NCBI GenBank assembly: GCA_033557675.1
Contig: JAWQRM010000591.1
Coordinates: 1-21,203 of the forward strand
Direction: 5' to 3'
Source: Coptodactyla brooksi
Lineage: Eukaryota; Arthropoda; Insecta; Coleoptera; Scarabaeidae
Length of the DNA: 21,203 bases
Part shown: positions 9,001-17,692 of the stretch, piece after piece
How positions within the stretch are numbered: position 1 is the stretch's first letter
Layout: each line of letters begins with the position of its first letter
The notes under the pieces: model-generated
What the model was told of the DNA's origin: nothing
Database searches by the model: none
The model's input: the letters and a program-made list of their open reading frames with translations, nothing else
Made by a program: the position numbers and the translations under genes

Positions 9001-12000
9001 AGCGGAGACTTGAGATCTGTTTCAAGTACATAATTATTTTATTTTTCAGATTAAAACTATTTTAAGTGGATTTATTATAAGAGGCTATTTGGGAAAGTGG
9101 ACGTTAATCATAAAATCAGTCGGTTTGATTTTATCTGTATCGTCTGGGCTCAGTTTAGGCAAAGAAGGACCAATGGTCCACATAGCATGCTGTATAGGTA
9201 AAAGCCTAAAAATTCTGTAAATGAGATAACATTAATGTTTATTATGTTAATTTAGGTAATATTTTATCATACCTATTTCCGAAATATGGAAGGAATGAGG
9301 CCAAGAAACGTGAAATTCTATCAGCAGCTGCAGCGGCTGGTGTCTCGGTAGCCTTTGGAGCCCCAATAGGAGGAGTATTATTCAGTTTAGAAGAAGTTAG
9401 TTATTATTTCCCTCTAAAAACATTATGGAGATCATTCTTTTGTGCTTTAATTGCTGCCTTTGTACTGAGGTACATCAACCCATTCGGAAATGAACACTCA
9501 GTACTCTTCTTTGTGGAATACAACAAGCCTTGGATTTTCTTCGAGTTGATTCCATTCATCGGACTAGGAATTATCGGAGTAAGATTTTTATTTTATTAGT
9601 AGAACTATTATAAGAGTTCTGCTTGCAGGGAATAATTGCCACAGCTTTTATTAAAGGAAATTTGTATTGGTGCAGATACAGGAAATACTCAAAGTTGGGT
9701 CAATACCCTGTCACGGAAGTATTAGTAGTAACAGCAATCACCGCTATTATTGCATACCCTAATCCCTATACGAGAATGAACACCAGTGAATTAATTTATT
9801 TATTATTTAGTCAATGTGGAATATCAAATGCAGATAATGTATGGTAAGTAATAATTATTTATCTGTTGTAACATGTTCTCTTGTCCTTTGAAAACCTACT
9901 ATGTACTTGTACAAGTACAATTTGCTTCTTAAAGTTTTGGTCAAAAATGAACTTAAAGTTGTAGATATATTAAAGAAAATCCTAAGGGTGTAACCTGTTA
10001 TCTTGTCAAGTACTGTACGATAGGTTGCATAACATAGAGTGTAACATAGCTTAGAAATTGTGTGTAAGGATAAAATCATTCTAGAATGAACTCGGTAATA
10101 ATGCATACATGATCCATAGATTCATTCTGCTTTCTTCACGTCGTATGGAATCTATTCCATAATTTTGTTACGTTCTTAAGTCACCACCCCTGATGTGATT
10201 TAGATATTTTGTATTATGTAGTTTTTGAAAACCGATATGATTTACATCAGAGGTGTCTTCATGTACTTTGAGTTTTTGTAATGTTCTTTTGTAATGTGTA
10301 AGATTGGATGATAAAACTAACACCATGCAGTGAACTAAAACTGAATGTAGCCCATCACTGAAAAGTAGGGAGCGGTAAATCCATGAATGCACAAAACTAC
10401 TTCGCTCCTGCTAACGTTACTCCTCGCATTCACATTGCAAAAATAAACCAACAATTCACCTCAAAAGACAAAATAAAAAATGTCTCTGGCAATCTTTGTC
10501 TGTGTCAATACCACTGTGATCATCAAAAACTTGTATAATAACTTGAGGAAAATCATCTACCATTCTGTCACCTTCATGTTATTCCTTAATTACCTTTTCA
10601 GTATGATTAACTTTTGCAAACTGTACTTTTGGTGCGCATTTCTGTAAAACTTAAATAATTTAGGTTTCATACCGTATACTAAACTTGCATTTTCTACAAA
10701 ACCACCACTGTGCGTAGCATGAAGCACAATAAAATGTTTTCCATCATATCCTCCAGGGTTATGAATGCATTTAACGTTGCAGTCCTACCATGACATTGAT
10801 TGTCTTCCTTTTGAGAAAATAGAAGGGAATATTGAATTAAGATTTGCCATTATGTAGAATTATATTGTTTATGAACAACATTTCAACATTTTAGAGGTTT
10901 TTCAAATCAAATGAAAATGATTTTACATTACAAATTACGAAATTATAAAACTAGAATTGAACAGCTAAATAGTATTAACCCCTTGCCATACTTTGACGAG
11001 TCTGACTGGAGATACAAATTTTGTACCAAAGCTGAATATCACGAATCAGATTCGTGCAGTGCTTTTTTGTCAGTTATAATCGAGGTTTAGTTTTAATCAC
11101 TATGCCATGAGAGTTGGTCATGATTCTTATAATCTACATTACAAAGCAAGCCTGCTAGTGGTTTGGTACTTTAGTTTTTGAAGTAAAATTTAATAAACCC
11201 TTACACAATGCTAAATACAAAACGTTTACATGGAAGCAGTGAATCCAGTGATAGTGACGTGTACCAATTAGAAAACATATGAATCATTTAATTATAGATC
11301 AGCGCAGTGAAGAAGAAAATACAGTGCGTAAATTATGTGTACTATAGATTTGGCAGGAAGTGAAAAATACCCCAATATTTGGAAATATTCTGAAACTCAT
11401 GGCATGAAAGTACCTGCTGTAAATAATTTAAGCGAGGATTCAGAATTATTAGAGATATTTTGTATTACATTTGATGACAAATTTTGGGAAATAGTTGCCA
11501 CCAAAATAAATTTGGTGGCAACTAATTCCCATAATTTAAAATAATAAAATAAAGGGGATTTGGTTCGCTGTTACACTAGACAAAATGAATGCATACCACT
11601 ATGCATTCTGATGGCTTAAGTAGAAAAATCAAATATTCAAATGTATTAGTCTAAAGGAGCAGTAGTAGAAATGCAAATATTTGGAAAAGTAGTGCCTTTT
11701 TAAAACTGTTCACAGTAATGTCCGACTGCAAAAGATGACCTATCATTAACCACTAGAATGAAAAATTTAAAGAAATTTATACACTCAATGAAAATGTCAG
11801 TATAGACGAATTTTATAGTTGGGGGATTTGGATTAAAAATTTACAAATAATGCGAGGTAAGTGCCAAGTTTTTGTCATGGGTTTAAAATATATACTGGCC
11901 ATAACAAAATTGATTAAAAATGATAGTGCATCGAAGAACGGTGTGATAGGATTGTCAAAATTTATAATAAACTGATTGATTCTTGACAACTGGTACTCCT

Positions 12001-15000
12001 CACTCAACCTCTTATTAAAATAACACCAGAAAAAGACAAACGTTATCGGAACAGCACGCAGCAGTAGGAAAACTATGTCAAGACATTAAACAGAATATTT
12101 TGAAGAAAGGAGAATGTGAAAGGAGAAATACGAAAATATAGAGAACTGGTTCAGCACTCAGACAAACAGTTAAAAAAATAATGAAGCCCAAATGCATTCC
12201 AGAAGGGATGGGGATGGATATAATAAGGGAATGGGTGCAATTGATCACCAAGATCAGATGTTGGCCTGTTTTCCAAACATGAGAAAAATCGACCAAGGGT
12301 ACCAAAAAGCTTTCTTGATATGTTGGATATAGCTCTGTTTAATACCTATATTATACATAAAACAATGCACAGTCAAAGAAACGAGATATATGTTGAATAC
12401 CAAGTCAATATAGCAGGGGTAATTTTATAAAATGTCCAATTACTGGACTACAAAAAACATGGGAAACCTGTACTAGGTGAAGTACCCCTTCGACTCCAAG
12501 CACAATATCGGGTCCATTACCCAAAAAATATTGCTCTGACACTTTGAAAAAAATACGCAACAAGGAGGTGCAAAGTTTGTTATAAACACAAAACACGACG
12601 CGAAACAATGTGGAAATGCACGTAGTGTAAAGTAGCTTTATATCTTCCGGATTGTTTTCGGAAGTACCATACCATGTGGGACTATCAACTTTTAGAATAT
12701 TTTCTTATTACACATATTGATTCAAGGTGAGGATTTCTTAAAATTAAATTTTTTAGCTATAATATGCTATTCAGTTTTAGGCGTCATATTATTACATTTC
12801 TTCGGATAAAGGCACACTTGAAGATTCTTAGAAGACCATAAATTCTATTACAGCATGGTTTATTCGTGAAATATTGCTAATTTTAAAAGGGACAAGAATT
12901 AAATTAATGTTGATATCCACAAGAGCCATATCACATAAAGCAAATGGCTATACTATTAAGAATTTATTTTTCCGCTCATATTGCAACTGTTCCCGAGCAT
13001 TACCTTGGCCTATTAAGCGTGAGTCGTATTCTACCGCTTTGGCCCGGGTTAAGGAAAATCACAAGACTACTGTTGATCATTTCTGCCCTAAAAGAGGCAA
13101 CAAGATCGGCCACAAGGCTTCTCATGGAGCAAGTGAACGTATCTAAATCATGTTGAAGATATGATGAGCAATTTATGATAGACATGTAAAGATCTGTTTA
13201 TCCAACTGTATGAAATTTCTTTAAGTTCACACGACGGACAATTTAAAAACAATTTTACTGCTGCATGTTTTACAAATTGTTGACAAAAACAGTAATGTAA
13301 TTTATCAGTCTACCTGTCACTTGGATTTACTGTTTCATTATTTTAACCAAAGCTATACAATTTTCCCAAGGAAATACTCGTATTCAGATCTTTTCAGCTG
13401 CATCCTACCACTCCTTGTACTGTACTTTTCCTGCCTACTTGTGTAGGAGCCTGCTTGTATATTTTGAAAAAAAATTTTCACAAAAAGTGCAAATAATTCT
13501 TAGAAGAGAGTCGTTGCAATCAAGAACTGTTAACACTGTGCAAACACCACTTCAATAGAAATACTACATTCTCCTCAACTCTACGAATTTCTTTAAAATT
13601 ACGAAGTTCTGTAATTTCCGGAAAGTAATTTTAAAAAGATCTTTAGTAATGTAAAAAAAATCGTTGTTTCTTTTTTAATTTTTTCCCTGATGTGCCCCTT
13701 GGAGAAGTCGCGTGAACCTATAATATAACTTACTTCCTGACTCGTGCATATGAGGAAATAGAAGTATTAAAGTTGTACTTCTTTTGCTGAAATTAGCAGC
13801 TCTTCTGATGCATCATCTGAATGTATAGATAATACATTTTAAATGTACAGTGTCATCTGGCTAATGCTTCTTTCCAAATGGTACTGAATTTAATCAAAGG
13901 TACTAACAGAAACAACAATATATGTATAGCTAAGGGAACTGATTATAATAAAATCATTACAACTGTACTTGTCTAAGAATAAATTTCTAATTATGATGCC
14001 CAGGCAAATAATTGTGATAAACTGAGAGATATATAAAGAGAGACATAGAAGGTTGGCGTTATGTTGATTAATACTTGAAAAGCTTGCTGCAAGGACACTT
14101 TTAATCTTGATTTTTTCTATTATTTGGCCATATACATTCATTTGCTTTAATATCTTCAGAAAGAAAATGAAGAGTGGCTATTTCTCTTTTCTTCCTATTT
14201 TGAAATTACCATTTCCTAATTTATATCGTTTGCCATCTTTCACTACCTCATATTATTTTTATTCACACACTTATTATCTGATAAGTTTCAATCGTTTTTC
14301 TGTTTTTTTTTTGGTATTGCTATCTCTTTTAATATTTCAATTAAAGGTGTTATATGTTTAATAATTCATTTCTGATTTCAGTGATTATAATAGAAACTTC
14401 ACAGATGTAAATTCAGCACTGGAACTAGCACCAGCAGGGCCTGGTGTCTACAAAGCCATTTGGCTGTTGATATTAGCTCTTATCCTGAAACTAGTAATGA
14501 CCATCTTTACCTTTGGAATGAAGGTACCATGTGGGCTTTTCATCCCTAGCCTTTGTCTAGGAGCCATAGCAGGAAGAATTGTAGGCATTGGAATGGAACA
14601 GCTAGCTTACAACTACCCAAAGCTGTGGATCTTCAGCGGAGAATGTTCAGCAGGATACGACTGTATAACGCCTGGACTATATGCAATGGTAGGGGCTGCA
14701 GCAGTTCTTGGAGGAGTCACTCGAATGACGGTATCCTTAGTGGTCATCATGTTTGAGTTAACGGGAGGAGTTCGGTATATCGTACCGCTGATGGCTGCTG
14801 CTATGGCCAGTAAATGGGTGGGAGATGCACTGGGCAGACAGGGAATCTATGATGCTCACATAGCTTTGAATGGGTATCCCTTTTTGGATTCGAAAGATGA
14901 GTTTGCTCATACATCCTTGGCTGCAGACGTGATGCAACCCAAGTAAGTGTAAAATTAGTTTTATTGTATAGGACCAGGACTAAAATCATCATGCTTGGTG

Positions 15001-15893
15001 GTGGAATGATGGTCTCACACATCAGAAGTCGTATGTTCAATTTCCCATAACTTCAGAACAGGTGTTTTGGACCAGGCAACCTGTCAAACATCTCTGAGTT
15101 GCTATTTACGAGAAATGTGGTAGCTTTAAGATTATGTTCAATTCGATAATGAAAGGACTGACTTGACGTCTTTGTTGTTCTGTTTAAATCATTCTCCATT
15201 ACCAGCTTGCTTGCTGACAAGAATCCTCCCCGTTAGACATAAAATTTCTAATATATGTCCTTGCTTATGTTTGTTATTACTACTAAGGTGAAATTGTTTT
15301 TGTTAAAGGAGAAATGAAACTCTGGCTGTCATTACACAAGACTCTATGACAGTGGATGATGTAGAAGGCCTCCTGAAAGAAACAGAACACAATGGATACC
15401 CTGTAGTTGTATCCAGAGAGTCCCAATATTTAGTGGGATTTGTTTTAAGGAGGGATTTAAATCTTGCCATAGGTAAGCTTCAACAATAGGTAGGTTAAAT
15501 GCATAATTAAAACACTTTGTTTCTCAGCAAATGCCAAACGAATGGTGGATGGTATTTGCGGGCAATCACTAGTACTATTTACAAGTGGAAATCCACCGCA
15601 GACTTTGGGTCCACCACATCTGAAATTAAAGAAAATATTGGACATGGCTCCAATCACTATCACAGATCAAACCCCAATGGAGACTGTTGTAGACATGTTT
15701 AGAAAATTAGGTTTAAGGCAAACACTCGTGACTCATAACGGGTAAGAAATAATTTATTGGAAAGTTCATTACTGTTATTTACCATAATTTTCGTCTTTCC
15801 AGTCGTTTGCTGGGAGTCATTACGAAAAAGGATGTGCTCCGGCACGTGAAACAGCTAGACAATGAGGATCCTAACTCTGTTTTATTCAATTAG
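2746..15893 (+). CDS. ClC-c: CLC-type chloride/proton exchanger (ClC-3/4/5 class), 5'-partial, 9 exons
   Basis: This encodes a membrane 2Cl-/H+ antiporter, in known relatives located in endosomes and lysosome-related compartments, where it supports acidification and chloride loading. Exons are 2746-3083, 7740-7901, 9050-9197, 9256-9578, 9629-9843, 14382-14942, 15309-15472, 15528-15741 and 15803-15893. They join in frame at GT/AG sites into 737 visible residues; about 70 or more N-terminal residues lie upstream. Landmarks, numbered from the first full codon, are GSGIPE (161-166), GKEGP (203-207) with gating Glu205, SLEE (259-262) with proton Glu262, GLFIPS (446-451), Tyr527 in the chloride site, CBS1 (about 572-636) and CBS2 (about 668-728). 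Glu205 and Glu262 are 57 residues apart, as in ClC-5 (Glu211 and Glu268). Both being Glu argues for an exchanger rather than a channel. No break was seen. Confidence 0.95.
3752..3810 (+). repeat. Imperfect 30-bp direct repeat pair
   Basis: Two adjacent units begin TTTTCCTATAATTACACACT and TTTCCCTATCATTATATACT. They lie just upstream of the piggyBac promoter-like region and may belong to that element's left flank. Confidence 0.45.
3833..3860 (+). promoter_or_regulatory. Possible core promoter of the piggyBac remnant
   Basis: A TATAAAAA box at 3833-3840 is followed about 22 bases on by ATCAGAGT, which resembles an arthropod initiator. It sits 78 bases before the transposase start codon at 3918. 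Spacing and position fit a promoter, but this is inference from short motifs. Confidence 0.4.
3977..4065 (+). other. Small intron inside the piggyBac transposase gene
   Basis: The donor is AGAG/GTGAGT and the acceptor TTATAG/ATCTG. The 89 bp are very AT-rich. Removing it joins a split Arg codon and keeps the acidic N-terminal frame open on both sides, which supports a genuine intron. Confidence 0.6.
4238..4260. repeat. Perfect 9-bp inverted repeat
   Basis: AGAGGTAAC and GTTACCTCT flank a 5-base loop. It lies inside the broken piggyBac gene and may be chance. Confidence 0.4.
5605..5610 (+). terminator. Poly(A) signal of the piggyBac remnant
   Basis: AATAAA immediately follows the zinc-finger-coding end of the transposase remnant, the expected position for its 3' end signal. 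Confidence 0.5.
5743..5758. repeat. 16-bp perfect palindrome, copy 1
   Basis: AGGTACAATTGTACCT is its own reverse complement and recurs exactly at 5921-5936. Both lie downstream of the piggyBac ORF, where subterminal transposase-binding palindromes would be expected. Confidence 0.6.
5756..5793. repeat. Hairpin with 17-bp perfect arms
   Basis: CCTAAGCCACCTTTTAT and its exact reverse complement are separated by four bases (GGAT). It overlaps the end of the first palindrome. It may be a rearranged inverted end of the piggyBac element. Confidence 0.65.
5921..5936. repeat. 16-bp perfect palindrome, copy 2
   Basis: This is an exact second copy of the palindrome at 5743-5758. With flanks it extends to 18 bp (5920-5937). 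Confidence 0.6.
6454..6492. repeat. Inverted repeat, 19-bp arms
   Basis: The arms ATTGTAGACCATGAAGTTT and AAGCTTCATAGTCTACAAT pair at 17 of 19 positions around a single base. It sits at the 3' side of the minus-strand SINE-like piece. Confidence 0.6.
6493..6690 (-). mobile_element. tRNA-derived SINE-like fragment
   Basis: On the minus strand, an A-box-like TAGCTCATATGGTTAGAGCA (A-box core 6648-6659) is followed by an anticodon-arm-like stretch and the B-box-like GGTTCAATTC (6606-6615), at about tRNA spacing. These are the two internal RNA polymerase III promoter blocks. A unique body follows, down to about 6493. The tRNA fold is degraded: there is no conserved T before the anticodon and the acceptor stem is poor. 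It is therefore a SINE relic or tRNA pseudogene rather than a working tRNA. The ends are approximate. Confidence 0.5.
7366..7388. repeat. 10-bp perfect inverted repeat
   Basis: GTGCACCATT and AATGGTGCAC flank a 3-base loop in an otherwise featureless part of the intron. Confidence 0.5.
7740..7901 (+). CDS. ClC-c: ClC-c-like exon 2 of the visible set
   Basis: The acceptor TTTCAG ends at 7739 and the donor GTACGT starts at 7902. The 54 complete codons run from WVTWSEILG to FAPYACGSGIPE. The final GSGIPE is the first chloride-selectivity signature of CLC proteins. The exon is phase 0 at both ends, so its skipping would remove this motif without shifting the frame. Confidence 0.95.
7902..9049 (+). 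other. ClC-c: 1.15-kb intron
   Basis: It is mostly AT-rich. It contains a GC-richer block (8395-8607, listed separately), a small hairpin GGTCTGGGCAGACC near 8191, and a short tandem repeat of CATCTAATGAAAAG near 8867 and 8886. No gene was found. Confidence 0.8.
8395..8607. other. Unrecognised GC-richer block
   Basis: About 210 bases are visibly richer in G and C than the surrounding intron. A 75-codon plus-strand frame (8380-8607) stays open across it but matches no family I know. It may be an old insertion, a SINE body or a regulatory block. Confidence 0.3.
9050..9197 (+). CDS. ClC-c: ClC-c-like exon 3 of the visible set
   Basis: The acceptor TTTTTCAG ends at 9049 and the donor is G/GTAAAA at 9198. 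It encodes IKTILSGFIIRGYLGKW and SGLSLGKEGPMVHIACC. The gating glutamate of GKEGP is codon 9164-9166. It ends one base into a glycine codon. Confidence 0.95.
9256..9578 (+). CDS. ClC-c: ClC-c-like exon 4 of the visible set
   Basis: It follows a 58-bp intron with acceptor TTTAG at 9255. It completes the split Gly codon, then encodes NEAKKREILSAAAAAGVSV, GAPIGGVLFSLEEVSYYF and the next membrane helices. The proton-pathway glutamate is codon 9393-9395. The donor is GTAAGA at 9579. Confidence 0.95.
9629..9843 (+). CDS. ClC-c: ClC-c-like exon 5 of the visible set
   Basis: It follows a 50-bp intron with acceptor TTGCAG at 9628. It encodes the amphipathic WCRYRKYSKLGQYPV loop and the AIIAYPNPYTRMNTSELI helix region. 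It ends two bases into a Cys codon at donor GTAAGT (9844). Confidence 0.95.
9902..9919. repeat. 18-bp perfect palindrome
   Basis: TGTACTTGTACAAGTACA is its own reverse complement, located 58 bases into the intron. Confidence 0.5.
10600..10790 (-). pseudogene. Possible DDE transposase fragment
   Basis: Read on the minus strand, about 10770-10660 gives GKHFIVLHATHSGGFVENAS, which resembles the GKRLIVLHAGxxxGFVxxA block of insect DDE transposases related to IS630/Tc1. The weak resemblance fades on both sides, and no catalytic block was found upstream. The similar block in the remnant near 16900 reads LHSGSENGFLEG. The call is tentative. Confidence 0.35.
11208..12730 (+). pseudogene. piggyBac-type transposase gene 2, heavily broken
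   Basis: ATG at 11208 opens a serine/aspartate-rich N-terminus (MLNTKRLHGSSESSDSDVY) that stops at 11281. In shifting frames, later family blocks appear: KFKEIYTLNENVSIDEFYSW (about 11766, including the first catalytic Asp), LDNWYSSLNLL (about 11980, second Asp block), and GAIDHQDQMLACFPNMRK (about 12236, third Asp block). At the end is the cysteine finger ATRRCKVCYKHKTRRETMWKC (about 12557), and then FRKYHTMWDYQLLEYF up to the stop at 12728-12730. It differs in sequence from the piggyBac copy at 3918 and belongs to another piggyBac subfamily. The many stops and shifts show a long-dead copy. Confidence 0.8.
11486..11530. repeat. Long hairpin, 20-bp arms with one mismatch
   Basis: TAGTTGCCACCAAA (from 11492) pairs perfectly with TTTGGTGGCAACTA (11511-11524) around ATAAA. 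The pairing continues outward through GGGAA/TTCCC with one mismatch. It lies within the broken piggyBac ORF. Confidence 0.65.
14382..14942 (+). CDS. ClC-c: ClC-c-like exon 6 of the visible set
   Basis: The acceptor TTTCAG ends at 14381 and the donor GTAAGT starts at 14943. This largest exon encodes CDYNRNFTDVNSALE, the helix with FTFGMKVPCGLFIPS (third chloride-pathway signature), GLYAMVGAAAVLGGVTRMT, ELTGGVRYIVPLMAA with the chloride-site tyrosine, and the start of CBS1 at SLAADVMQP. It has 186 whole codons and split codons at both ends. Confidence 0.96.
14943..15308 (+). other. ClC-c: 366-bp intron with a weak SINE-like stretch
   Basis: At about 14985-15050 the plus strand reads GGTGGTGGAATGATGG and then GTATGTTCAATTTCCC. 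These loosely resemble pol III A and B boxes of a tRNA-derived SINE. The match is too degraded to be sure. Nothing else was seen. Confidence 0.4.
15309..15472 (+). CDS. ClC-c: ClC-c-like exon 7 of the visible set
   Basis: The acceptor AAAG ends at 15308 and the donor G/GTAAGC is at 15473. It encodes most of CBS1, including RNETLAVITQDSMTVDD, NGYPVVVSRESQYLVGF and RRDLNLAI. In this family the paired CBS domains sit in the cytosol and bind adenine nucleotides to tune transport. Confidence 0.95.
15528..15741 (+). CDS. ClC-c: ClC-c-like exon 8 of the visible set
   Basis: It follows a 55-bp intron with acceptor CTCAG at 15527. It encodes the linker between CBS domains and the first part of CBS2, including LKKILDMAPITITDQTP and FRKLGLRQTLVTHNG. 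The donor is GG/GTAAGA at 15742. Confidence 0.95.
15803..15893 (+). CDS. ClC-c: ClC-c-like last exon with stop codon
   Basis: It follows a 61-bp intron with acceptor TTCCAG at 15802. It encodes RLLGVITKKDVLRHVKQLDN and the ending NSVLFN, then TAG at 15891-15893. The end matches the conserved MFN/LFN-type C-terminus of ClC-3-like proteins, so the protein is complete at this side. Confidence 0.96.
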
Positions 15894-16100
15894 ATCAGTA
15901 GCATTGTATACATATATTATTGTATATTAATTGTTAATCGATATAACATTTTATGTACCTATCATTATCGTGTATCCTATTGAATTGATAATATGTATTT
16001 ATTTTAGTATTTCTATCTATTTTTATTTATCCCTTTAAAACGATTCAGGTTACAATAATTTTTCATTTAACTGGACAATCAATAAAAGCATAACTGTATA
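15894..16100 (+). terminator. ClC-c: 3' UTR and poly(A) signal of the ClC-c-like gene
   Basis: AT-rich sequence after the stop codon carries AATAAA at 16081-16086, giving a 3' UTR of about 200 bases. A second AATAAA at 16414-16419 could serve as a distal site. Confidence 0.6.
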
Positions 16101-16660
16101 TATGAATTTTCCTCTTCAAAAAAGTGCTGTTTCATCAAAAGGAAAATAACTTTAATACTAATTCAAAAGACTGATATTGATATATTCAAATTATATAAAT
16201 ACCCAATCATATTTGTGACTTATTTAGCATCATTAAAAAATGCAAATTATGTTGTTTTGATCTAGTGACGTGTGCATCAATTTGCTTAAGTTGGCCAATT
16301 AATTACTTCAATCAAGCCAATTTCGTGTAAAGGTTGGAGTGATATTGCTAATTATAACTTATAGGTTCTGAAGTATAAGGTCTATTATTTTGTATTCCTG
16401 AAATAGGTTACAAAATAAAATTGTAGATGTTTATGTATCATGCTGGAATTCTAATAATAGCGTTCCCATAAATGAAGAACTAACAACACTGGAATTCTAT
16501 TCCACTGGAAAATTTTCCGAACCCCTGTAAGGTCCCTGTAGTCAACTCCACAGCTGCCTACTGTTAAATTTCTTTTACCTAGCTAGGTAAAATACCTAAC
16601 GTTTACATTGCACTGATGGCTAGCAAAATTAAATTTTTTATTTGAAAAACTGAACATCAA
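16101..16660. other. 3' flank, nothing recognised
   Basis: This is AT-rich sequence after the first poly(A) signal with no gene or element identified. The small palindrome CCTAGCTAGG occurs near 16577. Confidence 0.5.
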
Positions 16661-16679
16661 GCCTGTATTAATGGAGTAT

Positions 16680-17310
16680 CTCACAATCGAATATCTCACA
16701 AAGATATAGAAACCAGGAATGGCATCTTTACTACATGGACGAATCATGGTATGGAGCAAACCATGCCAGGTTTGGTTGGGTATAAAAAGTAAGTCCAAAA
16801 AATAGAGACAGCTTTAACCAGTACCATGGAGGAGCCCAAGAAGTTAATATTTATAGAAGTGGCAGGTATAAAGCAGGTATATTATATTTTTACATAGCGG
16901 TAGTGAAAACGGATTTTTAGAAGGATGTCTAAAATGTTTTCTTTGCTGATTATTAATACGAAGTGGATAAGCAACATTTTGAAGAATGGTTTCCATATGT
17001 CGTAACCGTAATATGCGCGTAAGTCCATAATTGTAATTGAGTATGATTACAGAAATCTCACTCCATTTTGGAGAAAAGCCAACATAATACGCTGGTTGCT
17101 GAAAAGAAAGGTGCCGCTTCCAGAAGGGATACTTAAATTCTCTAAATTTACAAAATCATAGTTGTTGCAATTGTCCAAACTTATGAGAAAGCATTAATGT
17201 TAGATTCAATTGTAAAGCAACTCAGAGGAGAAGACGTAAAATTGCTACGATTACCTGTTGTTCATTGTGAGTTTAGTGCAATTAAAGTAATTTGGGAAAT
17301 ACGGAGATAT
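16680..17310 (+). pseudogene. DDE transposase remnant (IS630/Tc1-related)
   Basis: In shifting frames the blocks of an insect DDE transposase appear in the right order: YMDESWYGANHARFGW with first Asp codon 16738-16740, LHSGSENGFLEG (about 16893), VDKQHFEEWFPY (about 16961), WRKANIIRWLLKRK (about 17071), and LLRLPVVHCEFSAIKVIW (about 17243). The last block corresponds to LRLPPYHCELNPIEL.W in related proteins. Its catalytic Glu position is now Lys (17284-17286). The middle DNAxYH block is not visible. Stops in every frame show a dead copy. The superfamily assignment is by motif only. Confidence 0.65.
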
Positions 17311-17321
17311 CAGGATCTTAG

Positions 17322-17354
17322 GATCGAACAATATTATAATAATATTGTTTGATC
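17322..17354. repeat. 33-bp near-perfect palindrome
   Basis: GATCGAACAATATTAT pairs with ATAATATTGTTTGATC with one wobble-type mismatch. It lies just past the DDE transposase remnant. Confidence 0.55.
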
Positions 17355-17615
17355 TTTGATAAAATTAACAAAGATCCTGATAAACAACTGATTAATGAAC
17401 AAGTCAATTTTCAAGAGATGCTATTGTATACATATATTTAAATTTCAATTTTTTTATAAAACTAGTTTAGTTTATTTTTAACATATTCGGACCGGCTCAT
17501 TGTCAATGTCAACTTATGTTTTGTAATATCGTTTGTCCTTCTATTTTGGAATATTATGTAAGTAAACTCTTTATACTGTGATAAGTTAGTACATACTTTT
17601 AAATCTTATAGGTCA

Positions 17616-17650
17616 CTGACGATGCTTCCAGTGGGGGCGAAACGTTTGTA
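17616..17650 (+). ncRNA. Hammerhead-ribozyme-like core (Penelope-type)
   Basis: CTGACGA (17616-17622) matches the conserved CUGANGA box. Bases 17624-17629 and 17633-17638 can form a six-pair stem II around AGT. GAAA at 17639-17642 is the second core box. A minimal stem III follows (A-C/G-T around GTTT) with A17650 at the cleavage position. This layout is known from Penelope-like retroelements. I could not find a pairing stem I, so the copy may be inactive, or the match may be only partial. Confidence 0.5.
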
Positions 17651-17670
17651 AAAAATATATTTTAACTGAA

Positions 17671-17692
17671 ATATATATATATATATATATAT
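17671..17692. repeat. (AT)n microsatellite
   Basis: There are eleven AT repeats about 20 bases after the hammerhead-like motif. Confidence 0.9.

Larger units (their letters stand above)
10975..12730 (+). mobile_element. piggyBac-like element 2, right end not found
   Basis: The target-type TTAA at 10975-10978 is followed by CCCCTTGCCATACTTTGACG, a piggyBac-like end. A subterminal palindrome, CACGAATC-A-GATTCGTG, lies at about 11041-11057. The transposase remnant (11208-12730) follows in the correct orientation. No inverted copy of the end was seen downstream to about 13600, so the right side is lost, diverged or rearranged. Confidence 0.65.
9844..14381 (+). other. ClC-c: 4.54-kb intron
   Basis: It holds a broken piggyBac element (10975 to about 12730), a possible minus-strand DDE transposase piece (about 10600-10790) and several palindromes. 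Segment 12731-14381 has no recognisable element. A short GC-richer part at 12960-13150 has open frames on both strands but no family match. Confidence 0.85.

Noticed and set aside
12874..13185. Overlapping open frames on both strands
   Set aside because: Three frames of 61 to 90 codons overlap in a slightly GC-richer patch. None resembles a known family and none has better support than another.
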